Below, piece after piece: positions 12,886-23,922 of a stretch of 38,955 nt of DNA. This stretch comes from Acanthaster planci (lineage: Eukaryota; Echinodermata; Asteroidea; Valvatida; Acanthasteridae): NCBI RefSeq assembly GCF_001949145.1, contig NW_019091475.1, positions 316,497 through 355,451 on the forward strand, read 5' to 3'. The stretch's first letter is position 1, and each line of letters begins with the position of its first letter. The notes under the pieces were generated by a model. That model was given only the letters and a program-made list of their open reading frames with translations, did no database searches and was not told the origin of the DNA. Position numbers and translations under genes: made by a program.

Positions 12886-13642
12886 TCCTATATATTTTGA
12901 AACTCGCTGCATTTTAGTTTTGCATCCAGGGACTCCAAGATAGGCCTAGATAAATGATACGGAGTATCAGAACGGATACAGAATGCAATGGGCTGTGAAA
13001 GATAAAAGCAAAATCGGGATGTTGAAACTCGATAATTGGAACACTGAATGCCCTTACAAAATATTCACAAATCGACTACACGCTGCAAAAACTGTAAACT
13101 GAACCCCCTGGGTATCGATATTGGACGACACCAGTTCTGTATTGTCTTATGTGGATAGTGGGGGTGTAAATTTAACACCAGTTTAGCAACGTAGTCAGAG
13201 AGGGCAAAAACTCTTGGGTTTTTAATGAGAAAATAAAACTCTGGCGTTTAGGATTATAAACCCAACGCTAACGGTCATCAATGCGACAGGATAAAAGTGG
13301 TGTGGCAGGCTCGACAGCAATATCGAAAGTTTCAAACAATTCTCTCTTTCGGGACCTTTTCCCGTTTTCATCTCAATTTAAATGAATAGTTAGGTCTTTA
13401 TGATCAGAGTCTGGTCAGGGTAGACAAGCTCTGCGAAGCTCATCTCTAGATCGCTGGAGTCTCGCCGTCACTGTAGCTGCGCCCTCCTGCGCGTGAGTCT
13501 CTTGGGGGAAGGTGTTGCCACCCGGCAGTCAATATGACAGAAACACGCCAACGGAGTCCCAGAGGCATCCCGCATTTGGCAGTCTTGTGGGGCCTGTCGC
13601 TCCCTGTTAACCTGATATCTCTTCATTTTTTAAATAGCTCAC

Positions 13643-13651
13643 TATATAAAG
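13643..13651 (+). promoter_or_regulatory. canonical TATA-box word
   Basis: TATATAAAG is followed by AGGAC. An inverted pair AGAGGAC/GTCCTCT with a 14-nt loop lies directly downstream. If used, initiation would fall near 13670-13680. No recognisable gene follows, so use is uncertain. Confidence 0.2.
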
Positions 13652-14167
13652 AGGACTTTAGCGAGCGACTGTCCTCTGTCTTAGACCGAGAGTGCCAAGG
13701 AGGGGGGGGGGGAAACATTAGACTCTCTCCGGCCATGATATCGCTCTTTGTGATAAGTGCCATTCCATGACCACACAGACACAGTATAATCGATCAGAAA
13801 TTTTGCATCCGTCAGTCATCTCTGCTCCTTTCCAACACACTGGAAAAATCCCATAAGTAATCATTTAACACCTTTGAATTCTATGTTGGGCAACACCACC
13901 AGAAACTGGTTTTGCAGTGCATGTATCCCCGTGCCCCCTTTTTTCTGTCTTTCTTCGACCTTTTTTTCCCGCTGGGGCGGGGGTTTCGTACAAAGGGGAT
14001 GGGGGGGCTACTGCACGTAAAATTGTGTCGTCATTGATCAAGCCATTCCGCTTCTTTGTTTTGTCCTCAACCATGCATGCAAAATAAGACCTCTATGCAG
14101 TTTATGCTTTTTAGTGGGGCTTCCAACCTTTAGACGTAAGCCCCCGCCCCTAGAAAAATGGCACTGA

Positions 14168-14220
14168 GCGGGGGGGGAGGGGAGTAGGTTGACCCCACCT
14201 CCCTCTGGATCCGCACCTGT
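14168..14220 (-). repeat. GATCC / G-rich repeat end
   Basis: Read on the minus strand it starts ACAGGTGCGGATCCAG, then runs AGGGAGGTGGGGTCAACC and TACTCCCCTCCCCCCCC. A related arrangement (GATCC, G run, TTGAGGCC, TACCCCCCCTCC) lies at 36711-36753 on the + strand. A CAG...GCGGATCCAG start is typical of terminal inverted repeats of hAT-like non-autonomous elements. That family assignment is inference, and no partner end was found. Confidence 0.35.
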
Positions 14221-15465
14221 AGTACCATGCAACTTATGCTGTACACCAATTTCCGTGTCCGGATTTTATAAAACTGTTATTTAAAAGGCCTCAGTTTGAT
14301 TTCGTTTGTATGTAAATCTATTTCTTTTAAGCCTGGAGGGGATGCTAAACTACTGGATGTGAAATGATGGAGCCTTCATTTCTTCAAATAAAGTAACCGC
14401 TAGTGTTGTACTGACCCCCTTTTGACACTGAAGTATAGGCCTATGGGGAAATTCAGTGGGACAGTGTTAAGTTTCAGTCAAGTCCCGAGAATAAGACAAT
14501 ATTGAAGGGAGGGTAGAGTCAAGGACAATGACAACACATGGATGTAGTCTCTTATCAACGTGTGTTTGTTTCTCATGGATGCAACACGAGGGAATCAATT
14601 CTCACTGAGCACTGGAGCTCACTCTTTGATCTACCGCTGTGCAACTTGACACCGTCCTAAAATGAAGCAAACAAATAAAAAAACAGCATTGTGGTTTATA
14701 AATATGAAACCAAACATCACCTTTGGTCTCCTCTGACAACCTTAAAATAAAATCCCTCCTAAATTCTGGCATGGAGAAGAGTTCCCAGTGACAGATCTTC
14801 CTCCCATGCTATCTGTTCAAGTTGTGGACTTGGTGGTTATCTCTGCAATCGGCCAATCCAAACACTCCATACAAGCGGTTATTGGCAAAACGGTGCGTCG
14901 AGGCCGCACAAGCTTAGATGGCAGACTTTGAGCTGTGAATCATACGACGTAAGGGCAAAAATATTGATGTAATTGCCACGGGAACGTTCATTCATTCTTT
15001 TAACCAAAAAAAAAAAAGTTGTGAAATATGTTACCAGAGCGATTTGCGTGTAAATCATGCAAACCGATTTCAAAGAATCAACGGAGAAATCCAAGACAAG
15101 TAATCATGGATATTGGATTAATCATGACAGACCCTAAATGGAATATTTTGTCAAACACAATATATTTTCGAAATAAAAAAACTGTATGGTTGTTACAAGA
15201 AAAACGAGAAACAATTGAACAGATTAGTTTATGGACTTGTTAAAAGTAAGCCTCAAATTTATGGCTCCATTATCGGATTGAACCTTGAAATCTACGTAGG
15301 CCTATAGAATTGGCCAATGGAATATAAGCAGTGTGCAGTGTCACACGAAGAAACCGTGGAATACATACCGGGTATTTATAAGATAACAGTTTCAATTTTT
15401 AGGAAAAGCTCTCGTTGCTTTTCATGCTCGCCGACGTAGTCCCAATATCACTTTGTTATCTCCAG

Positions 15466-15689
15466 GTGAAGTGCAGTTTCAGTCACCTCTCTGGTTGCAC
15501 TGTATGCAGCCTCGACTCAAACAGCTTTTAACCTCAGAGCAACCCACTTTTGAACGGACCTGTTCACCTTTCAACTCCCTTGAACCAATTCTATCACCTA
15601 CAAAAGATGCGTTTGGGTTTAGCCATGGACCCACTCCAGACGGTCCACAGGTCCGCCGTTTTGATCGTCTGAACTCATTCAGCCTCTAG
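15466..15689 (+). CDS. candidate terminal exon, protein not recognised
   Basis: A good acceptor (pyrimidine-rich CACTTTGTTATCTCCAG, ending at 15465) opens a frame whose first two bases make it phase 1, matching the donor phase at 11763. The frame runs 73 codons to TAG at 15687-15689. The protein is Ser/Pro-rich with SPTKDAFGFSHGPTPDG and several S/T-P dipeptides, and ends in RRFDRLNSFSL. Nothing resembles a known catalytic domain; a flexible, phosphorylatable tail is a fair description. The first in-frame ATG lies 13 codons inside, so it fits a spliced exon better than a stand-alone gene. Confidence 0.33.
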
Positions 15690-16763
15690 GCTCTGGTCAA
15701 ATTCCAAACTGTGATCATTCAAATTTGAAGAGTGCGAAATTAGCAAACAATCTCTGCTCTGTCTATCTAAGTAACTCGTCAGGTTTACAAAAAACCTCAA
15801 GTTACTGCCCGTGTGTTCGTGACAAACAAAGGGCCCTAAGCCCTACCTCCGGTCTGCAAAGCAACCATTCCAAGGTACCCACTTAGTAACCAACCGCGTC
15901 TTATCGGCCTTCTGGGGGAGGCAGACCCACGCTCACCCCCGTCACCACGCATTACCAGCCCCGCTCCCTCGCGGTGGGCCATTTCCGACAACTTAAGAAA
16001 ACTTCGAGTCAGATCCAATCAGCGCGCGGATTCTTAGCTCCGGGTTGCCGGCGGCCAGATTTACAGACTTACAATTTTTTTATTGTTGTGATTTCCCGGC
16101 TCCCTGGTGTCCATGGCTACAATAACTGCATAATATTGGGATCAATCGGGAGGGAGGAATTGCTCCCGGAAAAACAGTTTAGGTGTGAGAATTGATCTCT
16201 TTAAGATTTACTTTGAAAATTCATCTCTAGGGAGTCTCCGAGGGAGACGATGAAGTAAGAGGCTAAGGTCACGTCAGCACTCTACACAGCATTGGGAAGT
16301 TTGGATTTAAACGTCTTCAGACCAGGATTAGACACAAAGTGCCCATCCATCAAGACTTTTTTTTCGAAGAAATGCCAAAAGCACGGCTAAAGTTCAGTCT
16401 CAGTTCGTATATGAGCAAGGTTTGTAAAATTTAAGCGTATATACACATTCCAATTAGTGGAGGCATTCAGTCTGCACGAGACTGCATTTCTACAAGCAAG
16501 GTTTTTATCATTAAATTTTCATTTACCCTGACATGCTCATTGCCTTTTGCATTAAATGTACCCTGGCAACATGCACACCGTGGGGAAAATTTTCCATCAG
16601 TCTTGAAAGAACCTGTTGCTCTCATGCGTACAACAAAGACTTCACAAAGCGCGAAGTCACAAGACTTGGCGTCTCTCTTTGTTGCTGGTCTGTAGCACGT
16701 GAATAGGCTACATACATGAACTTGTGAGTCACTTTCTTTATTTGAAAGATTCCCCGTATAAGT
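15690..16763. other. non-coding stretch with a GC-rich CCAAT segment
   Basis: No gene is recognised. 15890-16060 is GC-richer and contains the CCAATCAG word. The rest is AT-rich. A 24-nt segment, GGAGTCTCCGAGGGAGACG plus ATGAA at 16231-16254, lies between CTCTAG and GTAAGA and could be a micro-exon or chance. A 100-codon minus-strand frame at 16467-16769 is unidentified. Confidence 0.4.
16015..16022 (+). promoter_or_regulatory. CCAATCAG box (NF-Y type)
   Basis: CCAATCAG is a full NF-Y consensus and is followed directly by CpG-rich GCGCGCGG, a context typical of TATA-less promoters. The next + strand open segment begins about 740 bases downstream. Activity is inference. Confidence 0.25.
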
Positions 16764-17060
16764 ATGCATCAGGAGAACTCACCAGACATGACAGACATAA
16801 TTGACCCCTCGGGATGTCTGGGCGCGTCTCCTGGGTCTTGTTCCTCAACCTTTGATCGTGGCAATGTTCCAGGGTAGCCAGATCAAACAGGAGTTAAGCC
16901 TAAAAATTGGCAACTGGCTGAGGACACAGGAAGAACACACGGCCTCCGAGATTTGGAGAGACAAATCGAAGAAGTCACTTTCGATATTAAAGATGCTCTT
17001 TCAGTTTCAGCCTATCCCATTGGGCACTCAGATACAAGAGGAGAGGCTATAGATTTCTGA
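16764..17060 (+). CDS. candidate coding segment with one in-frame TAG
   Basis: A single frame reads from ATG (16764) to TGA (17058-17060), interrupted only by TAG at 16875-16877. The 60 codons after the TAG look strongly protein-like: no Cys, balanced charge, a helix-like LRDLERQIEEVTFDIKDAL stretch and the end DTRGEAIDF. The TAG can be avoided if it is the tail of an intron. TAG itself could end the intron (next codon CCA, phase 0), or the nearby CCAG could (then AT, phase 1, compatible with the donor at 11763). The upstream 37 codons also read well, so a once-intact frame with a nonsense mutation is possible. ATTAAA follows at 17158. Family not recognised. Confidence 0.35.
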
Positions 17061-17157
17061 AAACGATATGTCTTCCTTGAAAGTTTCACTGTAAAAACCA
17101 ACGCCCATTGTAAACGCGTCTTTGCGTTAATTGTAAACAGTCATGCAACTGTTTAAA

Positions 17158-17163
17158 ATTAAA
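17158..17163 (+). terminator. ATTAAA variant poly(A) signal candidate
   Basis: ATTAAA lies about 100 nt after the TGA at 17058-17060. It is the commonest variant poly(A) signal and would suit a transcript ending in the 16764-17060 segment. The assembly gap begins 55 bases further on, so the downstream element cannot be checked. Confidence 0.25.
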
Positions 17164-17217
17164 CACCTTTTTGGAAATGAACGTGTTTCAGTGTTCAGAA
17201 GTGCAACCAGCTGGTAA

Positions 17218-18103
17218 NNNNNNNNNNNNNNNNNNNNNNNNNNNNNNNNNNNNNNNNNNNNNNNNNNNNNNNNNNNNNNNNNNNNNNNNNNNNNNNNNNN
17301 NNNNNNNNNNNNNNNNNNNNNNNNNNNNNNNNNNNNNNNNNNNNNNNNNNNNNNNNNNNNNNNNNNNNNNNNNNNNNNNNNNNNNNNNNNNNNNNNNNNN
17401 NNNNNNNNNNNNNNNNNNNNNNNNNNNNNNNNNNNNNNNNNNNNNNNNNNNNNNNNNNNNNNNNNNNNNNNNNNNNNNNNNNNNNNNNNNNNNNNNNNNN
17501 NNNNNNNNNNNNNNNNNNNNNNNNNNNNNNNNNNNNNNNNNNNNNNNNNNNNNNNNNNNNNNNNNNNNNNNNNNNNNNNNNNNNNNNNNNNNNNNNNNNN
17601 NNNNNNNNNNNNNNNNNNNNNNNNNNNNNNNNNNNNNNNNNNNNNNNNNNNNNNNNNNNNNNNNNNNNNNNNNNNNNNNNNNNNNNNNNNNNNNNNNNNN
17701 NNNNNNNNNNNNNNNNNNNNNNNNNNNNNNNNNNNNNNNNNNNNNNNNNNNNNNNNNNNNNNNNNNNNNNNNNNNNNNNNNNNNNNNNNNNNNNNNNNNN
17801 NNNNNNNNNNNNNNNNNNNNNNNNNNNNNNNNNNNNNNNNNNNNNNNNNNNNNNNNNNNNNNNNNNNNNNNNNNNNNNNNNNNNNNNNNNNNNNNNNNNN
17901 NNNNNNNNNNNNNNNNNNNNNNNNNNNNNNNNNNNNNNNNNNNNNNNNNNNNNNNNNNNNNNNNNNNNNNNNNNNNNNNNNNNNNNNNNNNNNNNNNNNN
18001 NNNNNNNNNNNNNNNNNNNNNNNNNNNNNNNNNNNNNNNNNNNNNNNNNNNNNNNNNNNNNNNNNNNNNNNNNNNNNNNNNNNNNNNNNNNNNNNNNNNN
18101 NNN
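17218..18103. other. assembly gap (886 N)
   Basis: An uninterrupted run of N. Frames that appear to cross it are artefacts of reading N as open sequence. The non-round length suggests a gap size estimated from read pairs or long reads. Confidence 0.99.
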
Positions 18104-20614
18104 TTTAAAATGCGTGAAACGTTAACACTTGTTTTTGCACTGTTAGTCAAGTCAACTATTCGATTCAGTAATATCCAACGTAGAACAGCAGCTAGAGAGA
18201 CGGAAAGAATCTTTTCTCCATGAGTATGATTCTTTCGAACTTCTGAAGATGCAGATAAATGCTTGGTAAAATAAGATTGACTGCTACAGCAGAATCCTTG
18301 ATGTTTCACTGCGGCTTGAAAGACTGGGTATATCAAATAATATAAACTGACAATTTTTTTTAAACCGAAAAGTCTCTAATAATTCCAGGGTTGTGCCTCC
18401 GCCTTGTAAATCTAACTTTTGTCAGAATGATGTTTGTTTGGTGCCCTCAGGTTGCAGACCAGTGAGTGAAATGCCGCAGACAATAATGATAAATATCCCT
18501 CACTTGAAAAACAAAAAAGGTGTTCAAGATACATGTCAAATTAAAGCTGAATACCACATCTTTCATTTCCTTTTATTACTGGTGAGTTAATTGATGACTT
18601 TTGAAAGATGCATCCATCCTAAGATGACCATCCCCTAAAATTACCCAAGACTATTAGCAAAGTTCTATTTAGTCACAAATTTCTCGGAATACAAGCTGAC
18701 AGTCCCGTTAGTGCCTTCCATTATTCTCCTTTTTTCTGAGTTTCTTCCATGTGGTCCACGGGCCACCAAATGCTCTGATAATACGGAGTTTGACAGCACG
18801 CCCATCAGTAATCTGACGAGAGAAGACAGATTTTGGGACCTATGTACTGGCCTGCAACCTTATTGGTCATTGAGCCAGCGATGGGTGCCGATTTGTGACA
18901 AGGGGCGCCTCTTGCTTAGCTCTTTGAGTCAGCTGCTCCGAGAGTGGTGTTACACACACGGGGCGGGGGGAGAAAAGGTCCCCCTGCACTTTCAGAGTGT
19001 CTATCCACTTCCTCCTTTACTCCAACCTTGAGCCAAGAAGCCTGACCTTGGCACTTGATGGTTGATGTGGTGCCGGTGTGGCGGAGGTCCCCGTGGGTTC
19101 ATACCTTCTTCGTCACGCTAGACTTCCTGGGCCGGTGACAACTAACCGAGGATTTTCCTCGCTGATAAGCGAAAGATTCACTGCCGTGCTCGTTATCGTG
19201 TTGTTATATTCCGTCGCCAATACAGATTTTCTGTCCCACTTAATTTCGTATATCTTGATAAACTGAGAGTGCTTATCTTGCCAGGGGAAGGATGCCGAAA
19301 TGCCGCGTTGGCAGCTGTGTAGAAATCGTTTTCCTCGGGGACTTTGAGACTTCACGTTGGGGATCCAATGTGACTACTGAATTGATCGATGGACAAACGA
19401 GAAATGACTGATTTCATGTTGGCTAGAACTCACTTTATACCTAATATAAGTTCTACGTTTCAGTGGAACTTTTTCTCTAGTTGCAGTTTTTAAAGTAAAG
19501 TTTCGAGACAATCGTATGTTCCAGAGCTGTTTATAGAGAGAGAGTTGCGACATGGTGTCTGCTGTTGAAACCAAGACGGAGGACTAGGCATCAGTGCACA
19601 TTAACAATTAGCAAACAACAACTACATGATATACTGCACACATGCATAATAAACAGCCATTTTGATTCCAAAGTCTGAAGTTTGCGCTATTCTCTCATAC
19701 ATAGCTCTGGTAAGTTCCATCTTCCGCTTCTTAAAAGCCAGCCGGTGCCATATCCCCCAGCGGAGCATGTTCCTCCAAAATTGGCTACCGGATAAGTTGT
19801 ATCTTACTTAAAAATTGATAATGGCAACCCCTGTGTAACCACTAGGGGACCACACAACCCCATCGCCTTTGTGTAGGTAACACAACTACGTGTATTACAC
19901 AAACTAGACATCTAGAGTACATGTACATGTTCCCACATTCTCGGTAGAAAGGAAATGGCTTTCTGAAGGTATTTTTGCATATTCATTGGTCTTATATAGG
20001 TCCAGGTTTAAATTTCAGTGGCGTATTCTGCAGGTCTTGGGTTGGCCGATGCAATTTTTTTTCATCCATAAAAATTTCATCCACGAAAGAGCCTTTACCT
20101 CCTCCTTCAACAAAGGTGGTAGTGTCGTTTCTAAAATGTTTGGCTCTCAATTAAAATCTAATGACAACATGCCTCGGGGATAACTTGTTCCTCCCCCCAT
20201 TTGAATACGACACCGGTTTCCAAGTTATTTCTGCTTTTAAACGAAGGCACCTACACAGCTACAAGAACTCATACAATAATCTTGAAGTGGCCTATTGAAA
20301 AGTTTCGTTATGTCGCTATTTGCCCATCAAGTTGATTTTAGTTTCGGGGCTACATACCTTAACCGGGACTTTCTTTGTAAACAACATAAGTGAAATTACT
20401 CCGGGCTTGTGCATAGCAAACTTTAAACCAAGGGGTATACATCGAAGAATCAAGAAAAAGGTTGGTCAAAAGCTTCACATCTGAACGTAATTTTTTAATC
20501 CAATGACATTTCAAAGGCGAATTGATACTTCCGAAGATGCCAAGTAAAGATAGCTGTTATGCTACAGTGAAATTGTATCCAAGCCTGGGGACCTTGAACT
20601 TCTTCTACCTCCAG
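18104..20614. other. non-coding stretch, no gene recognised
   Basis: No gene is named here. Open frames at 18711-19031 (+), 19078-19266 (+) and 19113-19355 (-) are the most protein-like. The latter two overlap on opposite strands and read about equally well, which shows how weak this test is. The minus frame has NNT and NLS sequons and a GTTAGT donor-like word, but no homology I recognise. Confidence 0.4.
19868..19903. repeat. imperfect hairpin
   Basis: TTTGTGTA (19868-19875) pairs perfectly with TACACAAA (19896-19903), and ACAC/GTGT pair inside the loop. It is too short for a typical microRNA precursor. It lies next to ATGTACATG palindromic words. Confidence 0.35.
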
Positions 20615-20692
20615 AACCTCGACTATGCAACAACTCACACCGACCGCGGCAAACCGCTGGACGCCAGCGGGGCTCCTGCACCTTTCCCCCCG
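20615..20692 (+). CDS. candidate 78-nt internal exon, protein not recognised
   Basis: A strong acceptor (CTTCTTCTACCTCCAG, ending at 20614) and a good donor (CCG|GTAAGA at 20693) enclose 26 codons in phase 0 at both ends. The peptide starts NLDYATTHTDRGKPLDASG and ends in a Pro/Ala-rich APAPFPP. Many codons end in C or G. The same frame is open upstream to an ATG at 20537-20539. A GTGAGT donor on the opposite strand overlaps the + donor, so strand is not settled. No family recognised. Confidence 0.33.
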
Positions 20693-20703
20693 GTAAGACT
20701 CAC

Positions 20704-20770
20704 CGTCCGGATTGTTCACCAGATAGCGCACCCCTGGCCCGGTCGGATGGCTGTTGACGCCCCCTGTCAT
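20704..20770 (-). CDS. alternative minus-strand exon candidate
   Basis: On the minus strand CTGCAG precedes an ATG-led 67-nt segment ending at GGACG|GTGAGT, a near-ideal donor occupying 20698-20703. It would encode 22 residues including GPGVRYLVNNPD. It does not overlap the + candidate at 20615-20692, but the two donor words overlap each other. Probably at most one is real. Confidence 0.2.
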
Positions 20771-21201
20771 CTGCAGACACGTGATACTTCCCTACTGATT
20801 ATTGCTGTCAGGGGGTCACCTGGGGTGCTGTATAAGCTCTGGTACCAAAGGTGTTTTGCTATTAGTGCCATGGGCATCAAGACGGTTGTGGAAATTTGCG
20901 GGGGGCAAAATGGGCAACAATTTTATCGGGAGTTAACATTTTCGATCTGAGCAGGTTTGAGGCATTTTAATAGCCATGCACTGAGTCATCATTTTTCATA
21001 GAATTATATGCAACCGTGACAGCAACAAGAGCGGATCTGGGAAGGGCAATGCAATGGGGATGATGAAACACGGACCTATTTTATAACAATAATTGAAAAA
21101 TACTACTTTTTGTCCATTTGATTTCCCTCTCTTCCCAAAGCGTGTGTACAGCCCCAAAATGCAGCCTCAACCCTAAGCAAAGGCCATTAAAGTTACATTT
21201 T

Positions 21202-21234
21202 AAAAATTGGCCCAAGAAAAAATTGGCCCAAGAA
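21202..21234. repeat. exact 16-bp tandem duplication
   Basis: AAAAATTGGCCCAAGAA occurs twice with a 16-bp period. It is a simple local slippage duplication. Confidence 0.8.
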
Positions 21235-22782
21235 CTTGGTAGTGGATCCGCCTTTGAGTGGCGAATAGGAGGGACGCTGAGCCAAGAATGAAGGAGGTGA
21301 ACAAGTGCCCCCCCCCCAAACTGACACCCCTTCCCTCGTTTACATGCAAAGCCTCAACACTTATGGGAGACAATAATTACGACAACCTGGAGCTGTAACA
21401 TTTCATAACACGACGGCTGCTGCTAAATGTTTTAGTGCCGTGCGACAACTTTGTGGAATAATACGATCTGCGCCGAGCTGATGTTTTTAAAGCGCGCGCG
21501 GTCTGGTCGTAATTACCAGGAGTCCGATCTCCAGGTAAACACTGTTTCTTTAAGATCGCACATCGCAGGCCTCTAGAGAGTCCCGGTCACAGATGCAAGA
21601 CAGTCACCGAAATGTGGAAATTGGACCCGGGGCGTTCTCCAGACGCCAAATACCTTGCAGGTGTCGCTCTAAAGAGAGAGGGCAAAAGCTGCTATTATTT
21701 TTCGAAGATGAAGGCATCCTCTCGACTGCATGATCTCCCATCATCAGGCTCCGGATGATGAGGCGAACCTTCTCATTTCAAGGCAGGATGCCGAACATTA
21801 AGAGGATATTTGTCAGCACCATTATTTCTTTTTTTTAGGGGGGGGGCGGCTGACGCAGGGTTGGAGGACTGGGGCACACGGTTTCCCATCACAAGAAACT
21901 CCTTAAACTGCTCAAAACAAAGTTGTCTTTCCTCGTAAGCTGAGGGGTGGGATTCGGAGGTTTCCTGTCTTGTGTCAACCTGCGTTTGTCGATCATTTCG
22001 GAAAACAGGCCAACAGCGAGAGCGAATATGAGGGAAGCAGATTTCACACGACAAGATCGAAGAGCAGCCTCAGTGACGCACCTTGAGAAGTATGGGGGCA
22101 AGATCCGTGTCGTGAACCTAAAGGCTTATTTAGGTTTTACGTAATTTGGACTTAGAAGAAAACATAAATAATACAGCCTTCTGTTGGTGCAGTGTCAAAT
22201 TTAGACGATGTGGTAATGTGCATGACTTAACGCATACCTAGCAAAATGACAAAGAGTGTGCGCACTTGGGAAAAGTGATCATATTTTGTGGGAGTTCAAA
22301 CTTCATCTCACAACAAAACTTAAAGCTCAGATAGGGTGGAACTTGGATCAGCAGAGGGATTTGATTAATTCCAGAAGTGAAGTGATGAAAAAAAATCCGC
22401 CGAAACAGTAAACTTTGTCTTGCAAAATAATTATTGGGTCTCGTGCCAAACAAATCAGCTTTCAGCGCCACATCATTTACAGACAAAGTTTCGGGCGTCT
22501 ATATACGAGCCAGACATTGGGAAGGGGGGGGGAGCCGGTTGCCCACCTGGTACAGGTTGGCGAGCGGCGGGCTTGGCCGGACTCAGCACGCTACGGACGC
22601 CCGGGTTGCGGCTGGCTGGCAAGATAGCGTCTGCACCCCCGCCAGGTGTGTCCTGTTTATGGAGAATACTACACCTGTTCTTCTCCGGCTTATAACGTCA
22701 GGCTTTCACCCATAGCCGATAAAGAGGCACCTGCGATTTGCCCAAACAGGGCTAGGGGCATTGGGGGTGCCTGGTGCAACGG

Positions 22783-22808
22783 TACACACCTCAGGGGCGA
22801 GGTGTGTA
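22783..22808. repeat. perfect 10-bp hairpin
   Basis: TACACACCTC and GAGGTGTGTA are perfect reverse complements around a six-base AGGGGC loop, in a GC-richer segment. There is no T-run for a terminator and no flanking structure of microRNA length. Confidence 0.6.
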
Positions 22809-23922
22809 GGTCGACTTTCGGTTGCGTTCCGAAATTAAGATGTCAGGGCTCCAGCGTGCTTGTGTGTTCTGTTGCCTTGCATCAACACCTCAGGCTACAG
22901 CAGGGTACCGGGTGATAGGTAGCTGATGAAACGAGATTTCTTCTTCAGGAAAATCAGGTTTCATCAAGTTTATCGGGCCCCTCTTTGCAGAGTTTTTTCT
23001 CTGAGCTCCTACTGTGACAATATCAGAAAACCTAAGGTGCTGGTTACGATTATGGTCATCCACGGTTTTGTTTTGGCACATATTAAATAAGTGCTTGCTG
23101 ATGGTTCTTTTTTATACTTAACATCTTAAGAGGTTATGTTTTTAGTTTTGATCGTTTTCTTTCATCAAACACAGGAAAAACATTTCATTGATTTCCACTG
23201 GGTATTTTCCCTTAGATTTGTTCCAGTCACGGAGAGTGGAAAATACTTCATGCTTGCTCTAAGTCTTTGTATGCTTTAGTGGAAACCTACTAACCTAGTT
23301 TTCCCTTGCATCTGTTAAGGGAATGGGGAACACCTTTTAAGAATTATAACCTCTCTTCCCCCAAAGGGGGGGGGGAAGGAAGTTGAACTTGTAGCTCGCC
23401 AGATTTTGTGACAAAGCAGGCCCCTGTGCTGTACCCTTCCCGCACCCCAAGGGTGAAATCTGACAGACTCTGCACCACCTCTCGTCGGTGATGGAGGGGG
23501 GGGGCAAGGGAACACCTCGTTTTCTGACAAAGCTGGCACTTGTCTGAAGCCTGTGTCTCCATTTCGGTGGAGACAGGGTTGGTTTTACCGGAATACTGTA
23601 ACATCGCCAAGGATAATTTGCAGTGTCTTTGGCTGAATATTCCCCCTCCCTCCTCATCAAGCCAGGGAAATTAGGGCAAGGCTGCTTCACAAAGCTCGGA
23701 TTTGTTTCCCCTCGTCACGGGAAGACTGACACGATCTTTGCCAAATTCGAGACAGCCCCGGACCACGCCCGACACTAGTTATCCTTTTGTCTCTTCAGCC
23801 CGCCTAAAGAGGGACCCAATTATCTGAAACTGCTGTTTACCATTTACAAACATTCAAAAACTGGGTTTTTTAACTGCTCGCTCAAATCTCAGCCTTAAAT
23901 TAAGAACAAGACAGAGTTGCAA

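Larger units (their letters stand above)
12886..15465. other. non-coding stretch with promoter-like words
   Basis: No gene is recognised. It contains a canonical TATA word (13643-13651), a donor-like GTGAGT at 13490 after a short open segment, an 11-G run at 13702-13712, a GATCC/G-rich repeat (14168-14220) and A-rich segments near 14670-14690 and 15006-15017. The frames at 13534-13770 and 15028-15243 are open but unidentified. Confidence 0.4.
20771..23922. other. non-coding, G-rich repeat-bearing stretch
   Basis: No gene is recognised. It holds an exact 16-bp tandem duplication (21202-21234), five poly(G)/poly(C) runs of 9-10 bases, a perfect 10-bp hairpin (22783-22808) and loosely repeated words from 23340 to 23760. 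Among these are TGACAAAGC-type words about 116 bp apart at 23409 and 23525, and an inverted pair TGTCTCCA/TGGAGACA near 23551-23576. The 66-118-codon frames there lie in this G-rich repeat DNA and are not called. Confidence 0.4.

Noticed and set aside
17171-18336. 350- and 382-codon open frames on both strands
   Set aside because: Almost all of each frame is the run of N. The real sequence at each end is short and unrecognisable.
23315-23690. Minus-strand frames of 74-117 codons with Pro-rich runs
   Set aside because: The prolines come from poly(C) runs in repeat-like DNA, and three frames overlap. No coding signal is specific to one.
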